In this document: one piece after another, positions 21,391 to 33,812 of the stretch
Layout of the letters: each line of letters starts with the position of its first letter
Numbering within the stretch: the first letter of the stretch is position 1
Assembly (NCBI GenBank): GCA_033398695.1
Contig: CM065802.1
Location: 164,605,965 to 164,669,964, forward strand
DNA from: Orobanche coerulescens
Taxonomy: Eukaryota; Streptophyta; Magnoliopsida; Lamiales; Orobanchaceae
Direction of reading: 5' to 3'
DNA length: 64,000 nt
The notes under the pieces: generated by a model
Databases searched by the model: none
Told to the model about the DNA's origin: nothing
Seen by the model: the letters and a program-made list of their open reading frames with translations, nothing else
Program-made: the position numbers and the translations under genes

Positions 21391-23742
21391 TGTAACACCC
21401 CGAGATATTCGGAATAATTACAGCGCCGTAAACCCTTTTGATAAGGATTTACAAGGCTAATTTTAAGAGAAGTGTAAAAACAATACAATCGAACAACTGA
21501 AGTTCAAATACAGATTTGATTCAACCGATCAAATGAGTTAACTTATACAACCATATCGAATTGACTTTATTAAAACAGACGTACTCGAGTACTAAACGAA
21601 CCAAGAAGACCAATCACAATAACAATAACACCAATCACATCACTGAGCCATTTCATCGTCCTGTCGGTACTGTGGTTGCCTTCCCGCTCCTCGGCTACCT
21701 GAACATCAAAACAATGTACACCCCCGAAGGGGTTAGCAAAACAATGCTAGTACAAGTATCATCATACAATAAATCATCAATGCATCATAAAGCATGCAAA
21801 ACGGACTTCCGCCACCGGAATCCAACGATGCGAATCCTCACGATTCCATCAACACAATACAAGGTAATCCAGTGATCCAGCGCCTCAAAGATAGATCCCC
21901 ATGATGATCCCGTCGGACCAACGCATGGTGGAAAACCCGTCCAACGATCCAGCGCCCTCAGCATATATCCCCATGATGATCCCGTCGGACCAACGCATGG
22001 TGGACATTCGATCCAGCGCCCTTAGCATAGATCCTCATGACCCCCCTCGGATCATTTATACCATAAATCAATCAACTATGCATACACATATGCATTTCAA
22101 TATATGTTCATCAATACGAACAAATAACAACGAATATCACGAGAATTTTCAGAAATACATTTCATATTCAACAATATGAACGAAACCACAAGCATGATAA
22201 ATCGAACTCGACATATGATACTTGCCTCGAAAATGGCAAGGACGAAACACTTCAATGATCTCGACACACTCGAAGGCCGCCTCCTTCGATCAACGTAACA
22301 AGCTCGAACCTTGACAAAAGGAACGATATACAAATCATCTCCAGTCGAACGATGGCCTAACAATTCGGTCTACGGCCGAAAAGCTCAAAATAACCAATCT
22401 GCCTGGACTGCTTAGCGTGCGCTACGTACTCTACGTAACGTGCGCTAAGCAGGCCTGTTAGCGTACGCTATCGTGTAAGACTAGCGTGCACTAGTTACGA
22501 ACTGACAGTTTGAACCGGCCGATACATAACGTACGCTACGTACGTATCGTGCGCTAACTGAACCCCGATAGCGCACGTTAACTCACATATGTTAGCGTGC
22601 GCTACCCTTGCATGGCAGAATACTGCTAACGGAAAAACTGGGTTGAAAGGTGGTGAATTCATGAATTCTATGATGATACAACAAGTCATCCTCAAGCATG
22701 TCATGCTAAAAAGGTTTGTGGAAGTTCCATGATCATGAGGTACAACTTATACGGATAATCATCTCAACAACATATCTTTCTAAGATCTTCAAGAAATATT
22801 CTAAGTTCCGATTTATTCCAAGTCTCAAAACATAAGATTCCTTACGTAAAACATACGAACTAGGTAATCTCCGATTACTGATCATAAATCGATTTGAAAA
22901 CGCTTAGGAGTCCATAAACTGAGATGGTTCAAAGGTTCATATGATAGATAGTGCCGATACGTCAAAAGTATCATTCTAACATGTGATGACCGATCATAAA
23001 CGAAATAACTGGCTATCAAAACATGATCAGACATCCTTAAAAACATTACTAACATCGGTGAAGAATCACCTACCTCAAAGTAGTGAAGAACACGGAGGAA
23101 GTCGAAGCAATCCAACACCGAAGGCTTGAACACCAATCTCCAACGATGTATGATCGTCAATCACGAGCTAGGGTGTTGATATGAAGTGTTTAGGATGAAG
23201 GAAATTATGTTCTAAGTGTAGGAATTCGGGTAATGGGAGTAGAGAGAACTGAAATCACGAATAGGATGCTGTCCTATTTATAATAAATGGTTATTAGCGC
23301 GCGCTAGACCCTGCTCGTAGCGTGCGCTAACGGCTCACGGACAAATCTGTACTCGGCACTTAGCGTGCGCTACGCATATACCTGTAGCGTGCGCTAAGGC
23401 GTTGACTCGGCTTTTCCCGAAAGCCGTCCAGGTACATCCCGACACGATCCGACAGGGGTCCCCCGGCCAGATCTCACCTACCGCACGTCCCAATCAATTT
23501 GACCATGAATAGCGTGCGCTAAAGACCCTAAGTAGCGTGCGCTATGAATCCACGTTAGCGCACGCTAAACATAGCCGATAGCGTGCGCTACATGCGCAGA
23601 TTTACAATCTTTAAATCACAAACACGAAATTAAACGCTCGACAATATCGGATTATGAAATACGGAGAATAGTACTCAGACAAAAGTACAATCATTACAAT
23701 ATACCAAGTTCCAATTACATAACAGAAATCTCGGGTATTACA
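21391..23742 (-). repeat. 5' LTR of E (2352 bp)
   Basis: It is nearly identical to 14150-16500. The TATA box TATAAATAGGACAG is at 23269-23282, with palindrome arrays at about 23295-23595 (upstream) and 22405-22610 (downstream). The last 32 bp, 21391-21422 in plus coordinates, form a strong palindrome with TGTAA/TTACA and CCGA/TCGG arms. Confidence 0.95.
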
Positions 23743-23747
23743 AACAC

Positions 23748-26661
23748 TAGGCACAGGCTTTTTCCAGCATGGAATATCCTCAAGAAAGTTACGGAGCCAT
23801 TCAGCTTCTTCTCCTGCTTTATCTAGAGCTATAAATTCCGATTCCATGGTGGATCGGGCTATACAAGTCTGCTTGCTTGATTTCCAAGATATAGCTCCAC
23901 CCCCAATAGTAAATACATAGCCACTTGTAGAGTGAGAGTCTTTCGTGTCTGAAATCCAATTAGCATCAGTATATCCTTCCAAAACTGCAGGATAATTACT
24001 ATAAAATAGCCCATAACATAGGGTGTACTTTAAGTATCTTAAAACCTTAGTCAGTGCATTCCAGTGCTCTTTACTCGGATTACTCGTGAACCTGCTCAAC
24101 TTATTTACAGCAAATGCCATGTCTGGTCGTGTACAATTTGTAATGTACATCAGGCTTCCGATTACTCTTGAATATTCGACTTGAGCCACTGGATCACCTC
24201 TGTTCTTACTTAAGTGAATACTAGTATCAACAGGTGTTTTAACAGGTGGGCTGTCAAAAGCGTTAAACTTCTTGATCACTTTCTCAACATAATGAGATTG
24301 TGATAAGAAGATACCTTATGACTTTCTGATAATTTTAATTCCAAGAATTAAATCAGCTAAACCCAAATCCTTCATGTCGAAGTTTCTACTTAACATCCAT
24401 TTTGTATTCACAATTACTTCATTGTTACTACCCATGATCAACATATCGTCTACATATAGACAAACTATGACAAATGACTCCGATGTGCCTTTAATATACA
24501 CACATTTGTCACATTCGTTGATCTTGAATCCATTTTCCAACATAATTGTGTCATACTTCATATGCCATTGTTTATGAGCTTGTTTTAGTCCATATAATGA
24601 CTTCAACAGTTTACACACTTTCTTTTCCTGACCAGGCGCAATGAAACCTTCAGGTTGTTCCATATAAATTCCTTCTTCTAGTTCACCATTCAAGAATGCA
24701 GTTTTCACATCCATTTGATGAATTTCAAGATTGTGCAATGTCACAATAACAATAAGCACTCGAATGGAAGTTATTAGGGTTACTGGTGAATATGTATCGA
24801 AGAAATCATAACCTTCTTTCTGTTTAAACCCTTTGGCAACAAGCCGGGCCTTAAACTTGTCTATCGACCAGTCATCTTTGTATTTCCTCTTTATGATCCA
24901 TTTACATCCTAAAGGCTTACATCCTGGTGGAAGTTCAACCAGTTCCCAAGTAGAATTTTGCATGATGGAATCCATTTCACTATAAATAGCTTCCTTCCAA
25001 AAAGGAGCATCAGGACTAGCATAAGCTTCCTGTATAGTCTTTGGATCATCATCAACTGCAAAAGTCTCAAAGTCAGGACCAAATGACTTAGCCTTTCGAG
25101 CTCTCTTACTCTTTCTTGGATCTTCATTTATAGGATTTGAACTACTTGCAGTTTCAAGAGTTCTTTTGTTTGAGTTTGTCACAATCCTTTCTTTACAAGG
25201 ATAACCATTTTCAAAGAAAATGGCATTTCTTGATTCAATGACAGTTCCTTCATGCATATCAGGAATTTCAGATTTATGAATCAGAAATCGATATGCACTA
25301 CTCTTGTATGCATAACCTATGAATATGCAATCAACTGTATTTGGACCGATTCTTACTTGTTTTGGTTCAGGTACTTCAACCTTTGCCAAACACCCCCACA
25401 CTTTAAGATATTTGAAAGAAGGCTTGCGCCCTTTCCATAACTCATACGGAGGTTTATCTTTCCCTTTATGTGACACTTTATTCAGAATGTGGTTAGCTGT
25501 AAGAATAGCTTCCCCCCACATGTTCTGCAGAAACCCTGATCTTATCAATAAAGCATTCATCATTTCTTTCAGGGTTCGATTTTTCCTTTCGGCAACTCCA
25601 TTTGACTGAGGAGCATAAGGAGCAGTCGTTTGATGAATTATGCCTGAATCAGCACATAATTGTTCAAACGGTGCTACATACTCACCTCCTCTGTCACTTC
25701 GGACTGCTTTTATTTTACAGTTTAGTTGATTTTCAACTTCATTTTTATACATCTTAAATGCCTCAATTGCTTCATCTTTGCTTCTCAAAAGAAACAAATA
25801 GCAATATCTTGTGCAATCATCTATAAAAGTGACGAAGTATTTTTTACATCCTCTAGTTTGCACAAATTTTAAGTCACACACATCAGTGTGAATTAATTCT
25901 AGAGGAGTAGTATTACTTTCCACTGAATGAAAAGGCAATTTAGCCATTTTTTCTTCAACACATACTTCATATTTCTTATTAAGTTCAACATGGGTTTTTG
26001 GAATTAATTCTAGATTAATTAGTCTTTTAATTGATTTTAGACCAACATGTCCCAATCTAGAATGCCATAAATCTGAACACTCGAGCAAGTAAACAGAAGA
26101 AGGAGCATTATTATTATTATTTTTATTCTTGCCTTCACGGCTTACAGGCATGACATTCATTTTGAATAATCCCCTGTCAAGATAACCTCGACCAAGGAAC
26201 ATTCCAAACTTGCTCATAATAAATTTTTCAGACTCAAAAACTAGTCTAAACCCATGACTAACTAGTAAAGAGCCTGAAACTAAATTTCTTCGGACGTCTG
26301 GGACATGCAGCACATCCTTAAGAAGGAGCTCCTTTCCAGAGGTTAGCTTTAAGACCACGTTCCCCACACCTGCAATCACAGAAGAAGCAGAGTTTGCCAT
26401 ATGCAATTTCCTACCATCAGTAACAGTGTAGGAAGAGAACATGTCTTTTTCAGAACAAACATGACGAGTAGCCCCAGTATCAACGTACCAGGCGCGGTGA
26501 TTCTCCACCATATTGGTTTCAATCACCATGGATGAGACCTCCTCGTCCAGCTCCTCAACCATAGCTGACAGCTCCAGATCTGGCATGTCAACAACGCCAT
26601 GTTCAACCACATTGGCAACTCGTTTGCCTTTGTTTCGCTGACCAGTTGAACTTATTGGCAA
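23748..26661 (-). pseudogene. pol: Copia F pol: protease-integrase-RT-RNase H (5' part)
   Basis: The frame begins in the gag/protease linker. It shows [13 protein letters not shown] (protease, about residue 57), an integrase HHCC region in which the first Cys of the C-x2-C pair reads Tyr (KYEVC), a D-D-E core (RSDRGGEY near 320, [14 protein letters not shown]) and RT with [15 protein letters not shown] and YVDDM (about 733). One in-frame TAA at 24314-24316 interrupts the RT end. Past it, in frame, come the RT/RNase H connection and RNase H start ([31 protein letters not shown]). The frame is then broken at 23743 by E and resumes at 14149. The order integrase before RT defines copia. Confidence 0.94.
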
Positions 26662-27488
26662 GCGACAGTCTTTTGCCTTATGGTTTGGTTTACCACAGTT
26701 GTGGTTATTTCCAGTGAATTTCTTTGCCTTAAACGGCTTTTCCCTTTATCCTGAACATGGTTCAGTTTCCTCTTTTTGCTAGAGGATCCATGTTCAAGAA
26801 AATTTACTTTGACCTCCATAGGGCCTCTCATGAACTTAGAATCAGATTTTCGGTTGTCTTCCTCAATTCTGAGTTGAACAACCAAATCCTCTAAGCTCAT
26901 TTCCTTTCGTTTGTGTTTCAGGTAATTTTTGAAGTCCTTCCAACTAGGAGGCAACTTCTCAATTACCGTTCCCACAACAAACGGTTCAGGAAGGATCATT
27001 CCTTTAGCATTGATTTCATGCACAATCAATTGAAATTGTTGGACTTGTTCGATAACGGTTTTGTAGTCCGTCATCTGAAAATACAGGTAGCGTCCGATCG
27101 CAAATTTCTTGGCACCAGCATCATCGGTTTTATACTTTTTCTCCAGAGAATTCCAAAGCTCTTTGGAAGTCTTGATTTGACTGTACACGTTGTACAGAGA
27201 ATCCATCAGGCCATTCAATATTGTATTACGGCACATATAGTCGCCGTTAAACCATTGATCGTAAGCAAAACGCTTCGTACGATCAGTTTCCATCTCACTG
27301 ACTATAGGAGGATCATCCTTGATGCAAACAGCAAGTCCCAGGGTAGTGAGATAAAATAGCATCTTTTGCTGCCATCTTTTAAAATCAACGCCCGAAAATT
27401 TCTCGGGTTTCTCAGCCTGGACTGCAATGGTAGGTGCAGCAGCTTTGGCAGCGGCAGCGGCGGCGGCAGCATCAGCATTGGTCACCAT
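26652..27488 (-). pseudogene. gag: Copia F gag
   Basis: A 278-codon frame starts at ATG 27488, 42 bp inside the LTR. It has an Ala-rich leader and then the copia capsid signature (EKFSGVDFKRWQQKMLFYLTTL, with ELWNSLEKKY and FKNYLKHKRKEMSLEDLV further on). The zinc knuckle falls after a frameshift near 26740. It is read in the pol frame as [13 protein letters not shown], missing its first Cys. The shift means gag and pol are not joined as they are in working copia elements. Confidence 0.92.
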
Positions 27489-27529
27489 TGGAAATTACAG
27501 AGAATATAAATGAAAAATTGTCTTACGAT

Positions 27530-28701
27530 TGTTGGTTCCTCTGTGAATTTCCAACAATGTAATTATAATAAAAATTACAAATAAGGCAACCTAATACAAT
27601 CTAAATAAATTAAAAGCTTAATTGAAAATTACAACTTAGCAGAGGCGAGATAACTCTTTCCGTAAGACAATTTTGCCCCCGTATAAGAGCAGACGGCTCA
27701 AGAAATATATCCCCAAGATACAACTGCTATTTGTTTCTGAGTTAGGTGCTCTCCAAAACTCAGAACTCCGGCGAACGTTCAAGTGCTGGAAACTGGGCAC
27801 GAAACAAGAGGGAAATATTCTTCAATATGAGGTATGCTTGTATTTTTCTATGTTCTGATTGTATGAAATGAAATGCATAAGACCCCCTTTTATAGGGTCC
27901 AATTCCACTCCATCAGGTGGGGAGTTACAACAAATTAAAGTGCCATTAATTCTCTTTAATCCTCCAGCTCAGGAGTTACAACAAATTAAATCTCCATAAT
28001 GTGGGGAGTTACAACAAATTAAAACTCCATAATTCTCATTTAATTTGGACGTTACATTATGGAGTGTGAAGAGTCATATTCCAGAAGCTAAGTTCTCAAC
28101 CAGCTTCTTTTCAGACGAGACCAAATTCCAGATCAGATAGGTTCCGGATCAGACAGGTTCCAGATCAGACAGGTCCCAGATCAGACAGGTCAGATCAGAC
28201 AGGTTCCAGATCAGACAGGTCCCAGATCAGACAGGTTCCAGATCAGACAGGTCAGAACAGACAGGTCCCAGATCAGACAGGTCCCATATCGAGGCAGTCC
28301 CGATCGAGATAGGTCGATCGACAGTCGGATCGACGGAGTCCCGATCGAGGCAGTCGAGATCGAGACGGAGTCCCGGATCGACGGAGTCCCGAGATCGACA
28401 GTCGGATCGCATGTCGAATCATACAGGTCCCAGATCAGACAAGTCCGATCAGACACGTCCCAGATCAGATGGGTTTTCAAACCTCGTTAACTCTTCAGCT
28501 TTTCAATTAAATGGCCAACTTTAATCATTTATTTCTCACTCACCGGAAATCAGTTTTGAGAAAATAAAAATTCTACGTTCATCTTCTCCAAGCGTAGATT
28601 CACAATTTATTATTTAATTCCCAAGAATTAAATATTTTATCATTATTAAATTGGTTTTAAATTGAGTTAAAACTCATTTTTCTAAAACCCAATTTCCAAC
28701 A
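27530..28701 (-). repeat. 5' LTR of copia F (1172 bp)
   Basis: It starts TGTTGGAAATTGGG at 28701 and ends GGAACCAACA at 27530 in element orientation. The TATA box CTATAAAAG is at about 27887-27895. U3 contains the GATC-rich array 28121-28470, with more CAGATCAGACAGG units than the 3' LTR. Outside the array the two LTRs are almost identical. Confidence 0.93.
28121..28470. repeat. GATC-rich minisatellite in F's 5' LTR
   Basis: The array opens with about ten near-regular CAGATCAGACAGGTCC units, then turns to GATCGA-type words. It is shorter and ordered differently from 12702-13130, although the flanking LTR sequence matches. This points to array turnover after or during insertion. Confidence 0.85.
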
Positions 28702-28706
28702 AACTT

Positions 28707-29014
28707 ATTTACAATACTTTTATCAAGTAATGGTCACTCTTAGATCACTGGTCAGTCGATCAGTTTCACAATATCTTTTATAAAGTTCTGAACAGTTGAA
28801 AGAACTTGATCACTTTCACAATATCTTAGCCTATAAAACGTGAAGAAAAAGAGAAAAAAAAATAAAAGATGCATTACATAATAAAACAAGGTCAGATTAC
28901 ATTACAATGAAAGCAAATATTGGTCATTACCAAATAAATTACATCAATAGCATTTTACAATAGAAACGATTTCACTATGGCTGCAATCAAAACAATGACA
29001 AAAACAATCAACAC
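28707..29014. other. Short AT-rich unique stretch
   Basis: I see no gene or repeat boundary here. The first bases (ATTTACAATACTTTTATCAAG) may continue the fold-back region that lies left of F. The right edge abuts a truncated LTR. Confidence 0.5.
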
Positions 29015-30029
29015 TATATATATAAACATCACAACTAACACATACACACACTTCTGTGCGCACACAGAATACACACACTAGCACACAGACACATACACGT
29101 CTTGCAAACAGACATACACGCACAAATCACATACATACACAGAACACAATGCATAGTCCGGCCTGGAAAACCAACCATGCCGGCTCCTACATCACCGGAA
29201 CCTGGGTCGCTGGAAACCACCATGGCCAAACCTTGTCCAAATCCAACTCCGCCGGTCCAGTTCCAGTGTCCCCCCCTCGGCATATCACCGAAACGAAGTC
29301 AATCCTCGACCGACAACCTTCAACATACATAAACCCGACTGCCGACGTGGAAATCCGATCAACTCCCGAGCTCACATCCTCGTCAAGCTTGGATCATCGA
29401 AACCCAAATCCAACATCACTATCCTAGCCGCCCACCGGTAACCTTACTCGTCGCAACCATAGTGCCGCTTCTATTGTCGGGTCTTGGCGTCGGAGACGCA
29501 GCTCGAGAAGTACCATCTCGAACAGCTCGGAAAATCCACAGGGGATGTCTCCTACTGGATCTTGCATCCCTTTCTACCACCGTCCTCCCAGCCCTTCACT
29601 GGAAGCATCGCCAAAAACTGCACTCATCGCCGTCGCCCCACGCTGCCGAGGTGAGACATGGCGGTCAACGTGCGTGAGGTAGAAGAAGGTGTTCCCCTCT
29701 CTTCAGGCCTGATGTGATAAAAGATTCCTCTAATAAAAAAAAGGGCCGTATAATGAAAGGGGGTTAGGTGGGCCGATAGTGAAAGAAAAAAATTATGGGA
29801 GAATATATATATATATATATTGGATAGTTGGGTATTTGACCTAGCAAGGTTTGATTATTCGATGAATTCATATTGCGTCAAATAACACCAACACTAACTC
29901 GTCATTATATTAGTCTAATGTCTCCGTTCGATAATTTAATCAACTAGCTAATCGAAACGAAAATGAAATAAATGAATTAAACAAAATTAATACCGTTAAA
30001 ATTCTAATTTAAAATTCCTGTATATTACA
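29015..30029 (-). repeat. Truncated 3' LTR of large-LTR gypsy derivative B
   Basis: It matches about 33810-34829 in order and detail (the CACACAGAAC region, the GGGGGTTAG...GGGCCGATAG stretch, the TATATA run). It ends in plus coordinates at 30029 with TATATTACA, that is, LTR start TGTAATATA on the minus strand. The polypurine-like end of the internal region follows at once. About 2.2 kb of the LTR is missing on the left. ORFs in it are repeat by-products. Confidence 0.8.
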
Positions 30030-31240
30030 TACTATCCCACTTAAAATAAGTTTCGTCCCCGAAACTTGCCATATCATCACCCAACTCACTGTAGCGTCAC
30101 GTCCAATTATGCATACGAACCGTTCGGCAATATCGGTAATCTCATGATTCGATCGATTCATACATACATAGTCAATGATATATAAAACGGCACTCGAGAG
30201 AGATCACCTCGTATGTGACAGCCATCGGGCCGACTTGCCGTTCATCATACCACCAAAAATACTTAGGGACACCTATCCCACTTAAAATATTCATACATGC
30301 CAAAAAAAAATATCGAAATAAAATTTCATTATACTCAAAAATACTGAAACAAATTTATAAAGAAAATCCATCATTTATTTTTTTTAAAAAAATCTCAATA
30401 TTCTACTCGTTTGATCAAATTTTAGTACCTTCGCCCTTTGTAAACAACCAAACTAAAATATTCTCTCGAAAATTTTCAAAACATCACTCTATAATATATA
30501 TGTTCGCATCACGCACCAAAAATATTCTTCAATAATTTAAATATTCTACAAATATCCAATTTTCTGAGGGCCGTCATAAAAATCTCATTTGAAAATGCAA
30601 AGCTTGAATTGCGAAAATCAACAATTTCAAAACATATGTTAAGTCACCGCTTACACGTACCAATAAAATAGTTACGAAAATTTTTCAATTTAACTCAGAT
30701 TGCAAAATACTAGTAAGTCATTTAAAAATACACGTACAACATATATAGCTAACGATGAGAGTACATTAAGGTAGCAAGAAACAATCAATCAACTCTCTTA
30801 TTTAAAAATATACGGTCGGCTTGTCCAAAATTTCAGAAAATTTTCAAAAAATCATACTAACCGTCGTTTGACCGTACTAGTAAAATGTTTTAGAAGGTCT
30901 GATTTTTCACAACTTACTCGAGTCTATGAAATTTTCAAGAATATTTTCATATACACACGCAGCCAACACAGTTATGAACACGTTTGTAGCAATTAGCAAC
31001 AATTAGTCAAACATATCTAGTTCCCAAACACGTGCACATCTACCATTCAAATCATCATACTAATCGACACCATTCATGAATATATTTATAAATTCAAACA
31101 TACATCGAAATCGCCTGTTTGAGTTTCCGACAATCTCTGCCGTCACACGCCTAATGGAACATATTAATGTCCAGAAACTTCTACAACACATTGTACCAAT
31201 CAAACTCAATATATACCAATATGCACATATATATATATAT

Positions 31241-31280
<40 letters not shown>

Positions 31281-31544
31281 TCGGTTTCTATCTTACCTCT
31301 TACTTGCAAACAAAATTATGCCGTCCAAAATATAAAATATAAATATATAAAAGGGGAGACTTACATCGAGAGATCGCACGAAGAAGACGGTCGCCCACGA
31401 TATGTATCGAAGACGGACAACACGAACGACATGACATGACAACGCACAAGTCGACTAGTTAAACGACAACTCGGACGACGTGACAAAACACGACTCGACC
31501 ACTCATGACTCGACTCGACCCGACAGCCTTGGTTTCCACAACCT
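30030..31544 (-). other. Non-coding internal region of B
   Basis: In element orientation the 3' edge reads AAGTTTCGGGGACGAAACTT before the LTR. That is the usual end of a chromovirus internal region, so B derives from an autonomous gypsy. The 1.5 kb body is AT-rich with stops in all frames, an (AT)n/(GA)n microsatellite at 31226-31280 and a CGACTCGAC-rich stretch near 31440-31525. No gag or pol motif survives. It resembles large non-autonomous LTR elements (LARD-like). Confidence 0.7.
31226..31280. repeat. AT and GA microsatellites
   Basis: A long TA run passes directly into about ten GA units. It lies inside the non-coding B internal region. Confidence 0.9.
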
Positions 31545-31560
31545 AAGCTCTGATACCATA
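31545..31560 (-). other. Primer binding site of B (Met tRNA type)
   Basis: Minus strand TATGGTATCAGAGCTT lies directly after the LTR end GGGGGTGTTATA. The TGGTATCAGAGC core is complete. Confidence 0.9.
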
Positions 31561-31562
31561 TT

Positions 31563-33752
31563 TATAACACCCCCAGAAATCCACCGGGAATATTGCACGT
31601 CGTAGACCCCTTAATAGAGGGATCTACCAGGCTAAATACCACGGGACGACAAAGGTCTAACCGACCGGGGTCAAACTACATACTGACACTGACCGATAAG
31701 GTCAAATATTAACACACACCCACCGATAAGGTCACACGACAAGAAAACAATCCGAATAACAACTCATTACTGGGCTTACCCACACAGGGGTCACAATACA
31801 ATATAGCAGAAGACTGTAGATAACACAATAATACAATAACATCATACTGAACTCTAACTCTTCATTAGTATCGCGGCTCACCGTCTTCCGTGCCATTCTC
31901 GTGATTGCTCCAAAGAACTAAGCATACCTGAAATGCATGAGACACATTTCCCCCATTTACGGGGTTAGCATTTGAACGGCTAGTACAAGTATTCAGGCCA
32001 TATAACATATATCAGGCAAATATCATTTATATTAAAATGACAACAGCCGTGAAAGAAGTTCCCGAGAGGTTTTCAATGTTCAAAGTACAACTCAAGTTTT
32101 TGAAAATAATATATATCAACTCAGAAGTTTTACAAAACGATAGAAAGTCTTTTGGGACTTCAAGGTCAAGATTATAACACCTTTTTCGAAAATAATAGGG
32201 TCTCGGCCCAAATCTCGTTCATCTAACAAACATTTATATAATTAGGAAATCTTTATGGACCTCAAGTCCTTAGATGAAAAACCATTTCCAGACAAATGGG
32301 TCTCGGCCCGGAGTCATTTTCCGCAAAATAACCTCTACACCATTGTTGGGATCTCAACCCAAAATCTAATCAAAACACAATACACGAAAATAATAACAAG
32401 GTCCGTTTTCCAACAACAAAAACTCGTAACCAAGGAACTAAACACATACGATGCATTTTAGTGCCATTCTAGCCAAGTACCAAAATTCTATATATAATGT
32501 ATCTCAACATCAAGAACAAAAACGTTGTGATATTCCGGACATATCACGGTTAAGAAAATCGCCTAGGACCGGGGCGAAACCACTGGTCCCATTCGAGGCC
32601 TCAAAGGACCCTCCCGAACTGGCCATGATTATAAATCAAATCACGCACAGGCATCGCCTAGGACCGGGATGAAGCCACTGATCCCACTCGAGGCCTCGAA
32701 GGACCTTCCCGAGCTGGCTAGCGAATCAAGCTCGTGAATCCAGAATGAAGTCATAGATTCCCTCGAGGCCCCATCGGACCCTCCCAAGGTGAGCAAAGCA
32801 CACACATAAACATTTGGAAAAACGTATTGTCTCAATCGTTAGTCACAATATATATAGCCAAGGCACTGACTAGAAATGGCCACTTATCCGACAAATAACT
32901 ACGACCGACACAACTTAACAACAACCTAACAATTCTAGATGCATAGCTACTTATCAACAGGTATAACAACCGATTAAACCATAACATCATTTAAATCCCG
33001 ACTCCATGACACACAACCCAGTGATCCCCAAATCCTTACAATGCACGTCTAAGTGTACCATCTAACCGACACCACATCTCTAGTGACAAAGACTCTACAG
33101 CAAGCAACAAGCCGACTCTATCCTATCATAACTTCTATAACGGCCCATATCATGCAAGATCAACAAAAGTGAGTAATCAACACAAATTGATTGTACAAAG
33201 TCAATCCACACAATATAAATCATGTAGACAAGAATACTTGCCTCGATAATTGATTCCGAAAGCTCCGACGAACATGGCTCACCCGATCGATCGATTGAAA
33301 TCCCAACCCTTATTATAAATACATAATAGACAATTTAATATAAGGGTCCAATTTCATATCTTATAATTTCAAGGTAATTAGTCGGCTAATATATTACCTC
33401 AATTGCGCCCCTTTATTATTTTATCGGATCAAACGACCAGCGATAATCAACCTGGATCCACAACTCGATCATTGCTCTAAACACAAACTCCGAACTCGGA
33501 CTTATTCAGTGGGTCTAATTACACCAATCCGCACATATACCAATTTATCAAAACCTCCACTAAGCCTACATCTTCCCCGTTCGTAATTAAACATGACTAC
33601 ATACACCACCAATTACTTACATACACACAGACACACTTATATATATATATATATATATATAACACAAACTAACAAACACACACACTAACCCGCACACACA
33701 TGTATATACATATACATATATGTATACTGTACAGACACACCACACACATAAA

Positions 33753-33812
<60 letters not shown>

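Larger units (their letters stand above)
14150..23742 (-). mobile_element. Tekay-like Ty3/gypsy element E, nested in copia F
   Basis: Two LTRs of about 2.35 kb (14150-16500 and 21391-23742) enclose a Met-tRNA primer site, a broken gag, a nearly intact pol with chromodomain-like end, and a polypurine tract, all on the minus strand. An exact AACAC duplication flanks it (14145-14149, 23743-23747). By eye I count about 25-30 differences between the LTRs, so the insertion is recent. Pol has one in-frame stop; gag is heavily frameshifted. Confidence 0.95.
12111..28701 (-). mobile_element. Copia retrotransposon F, split by element E
   Basis: Two LTRs (12111-13358 and 27530-28701) share TGTTGG...CCAACA ends and are flanked by an exact 5-bp target duplication AACTT (12106-12110 and 28702-28706). 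Without E and its duplication the element is about 7 kb. Its internal part carries gag, protease, integrase, RT and RNase H in copia order on the minus strand. E sits inside the RNase H coding region. At least one frameshift and one in-frame stop make F non-autonomous. Confidence 0.93.
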
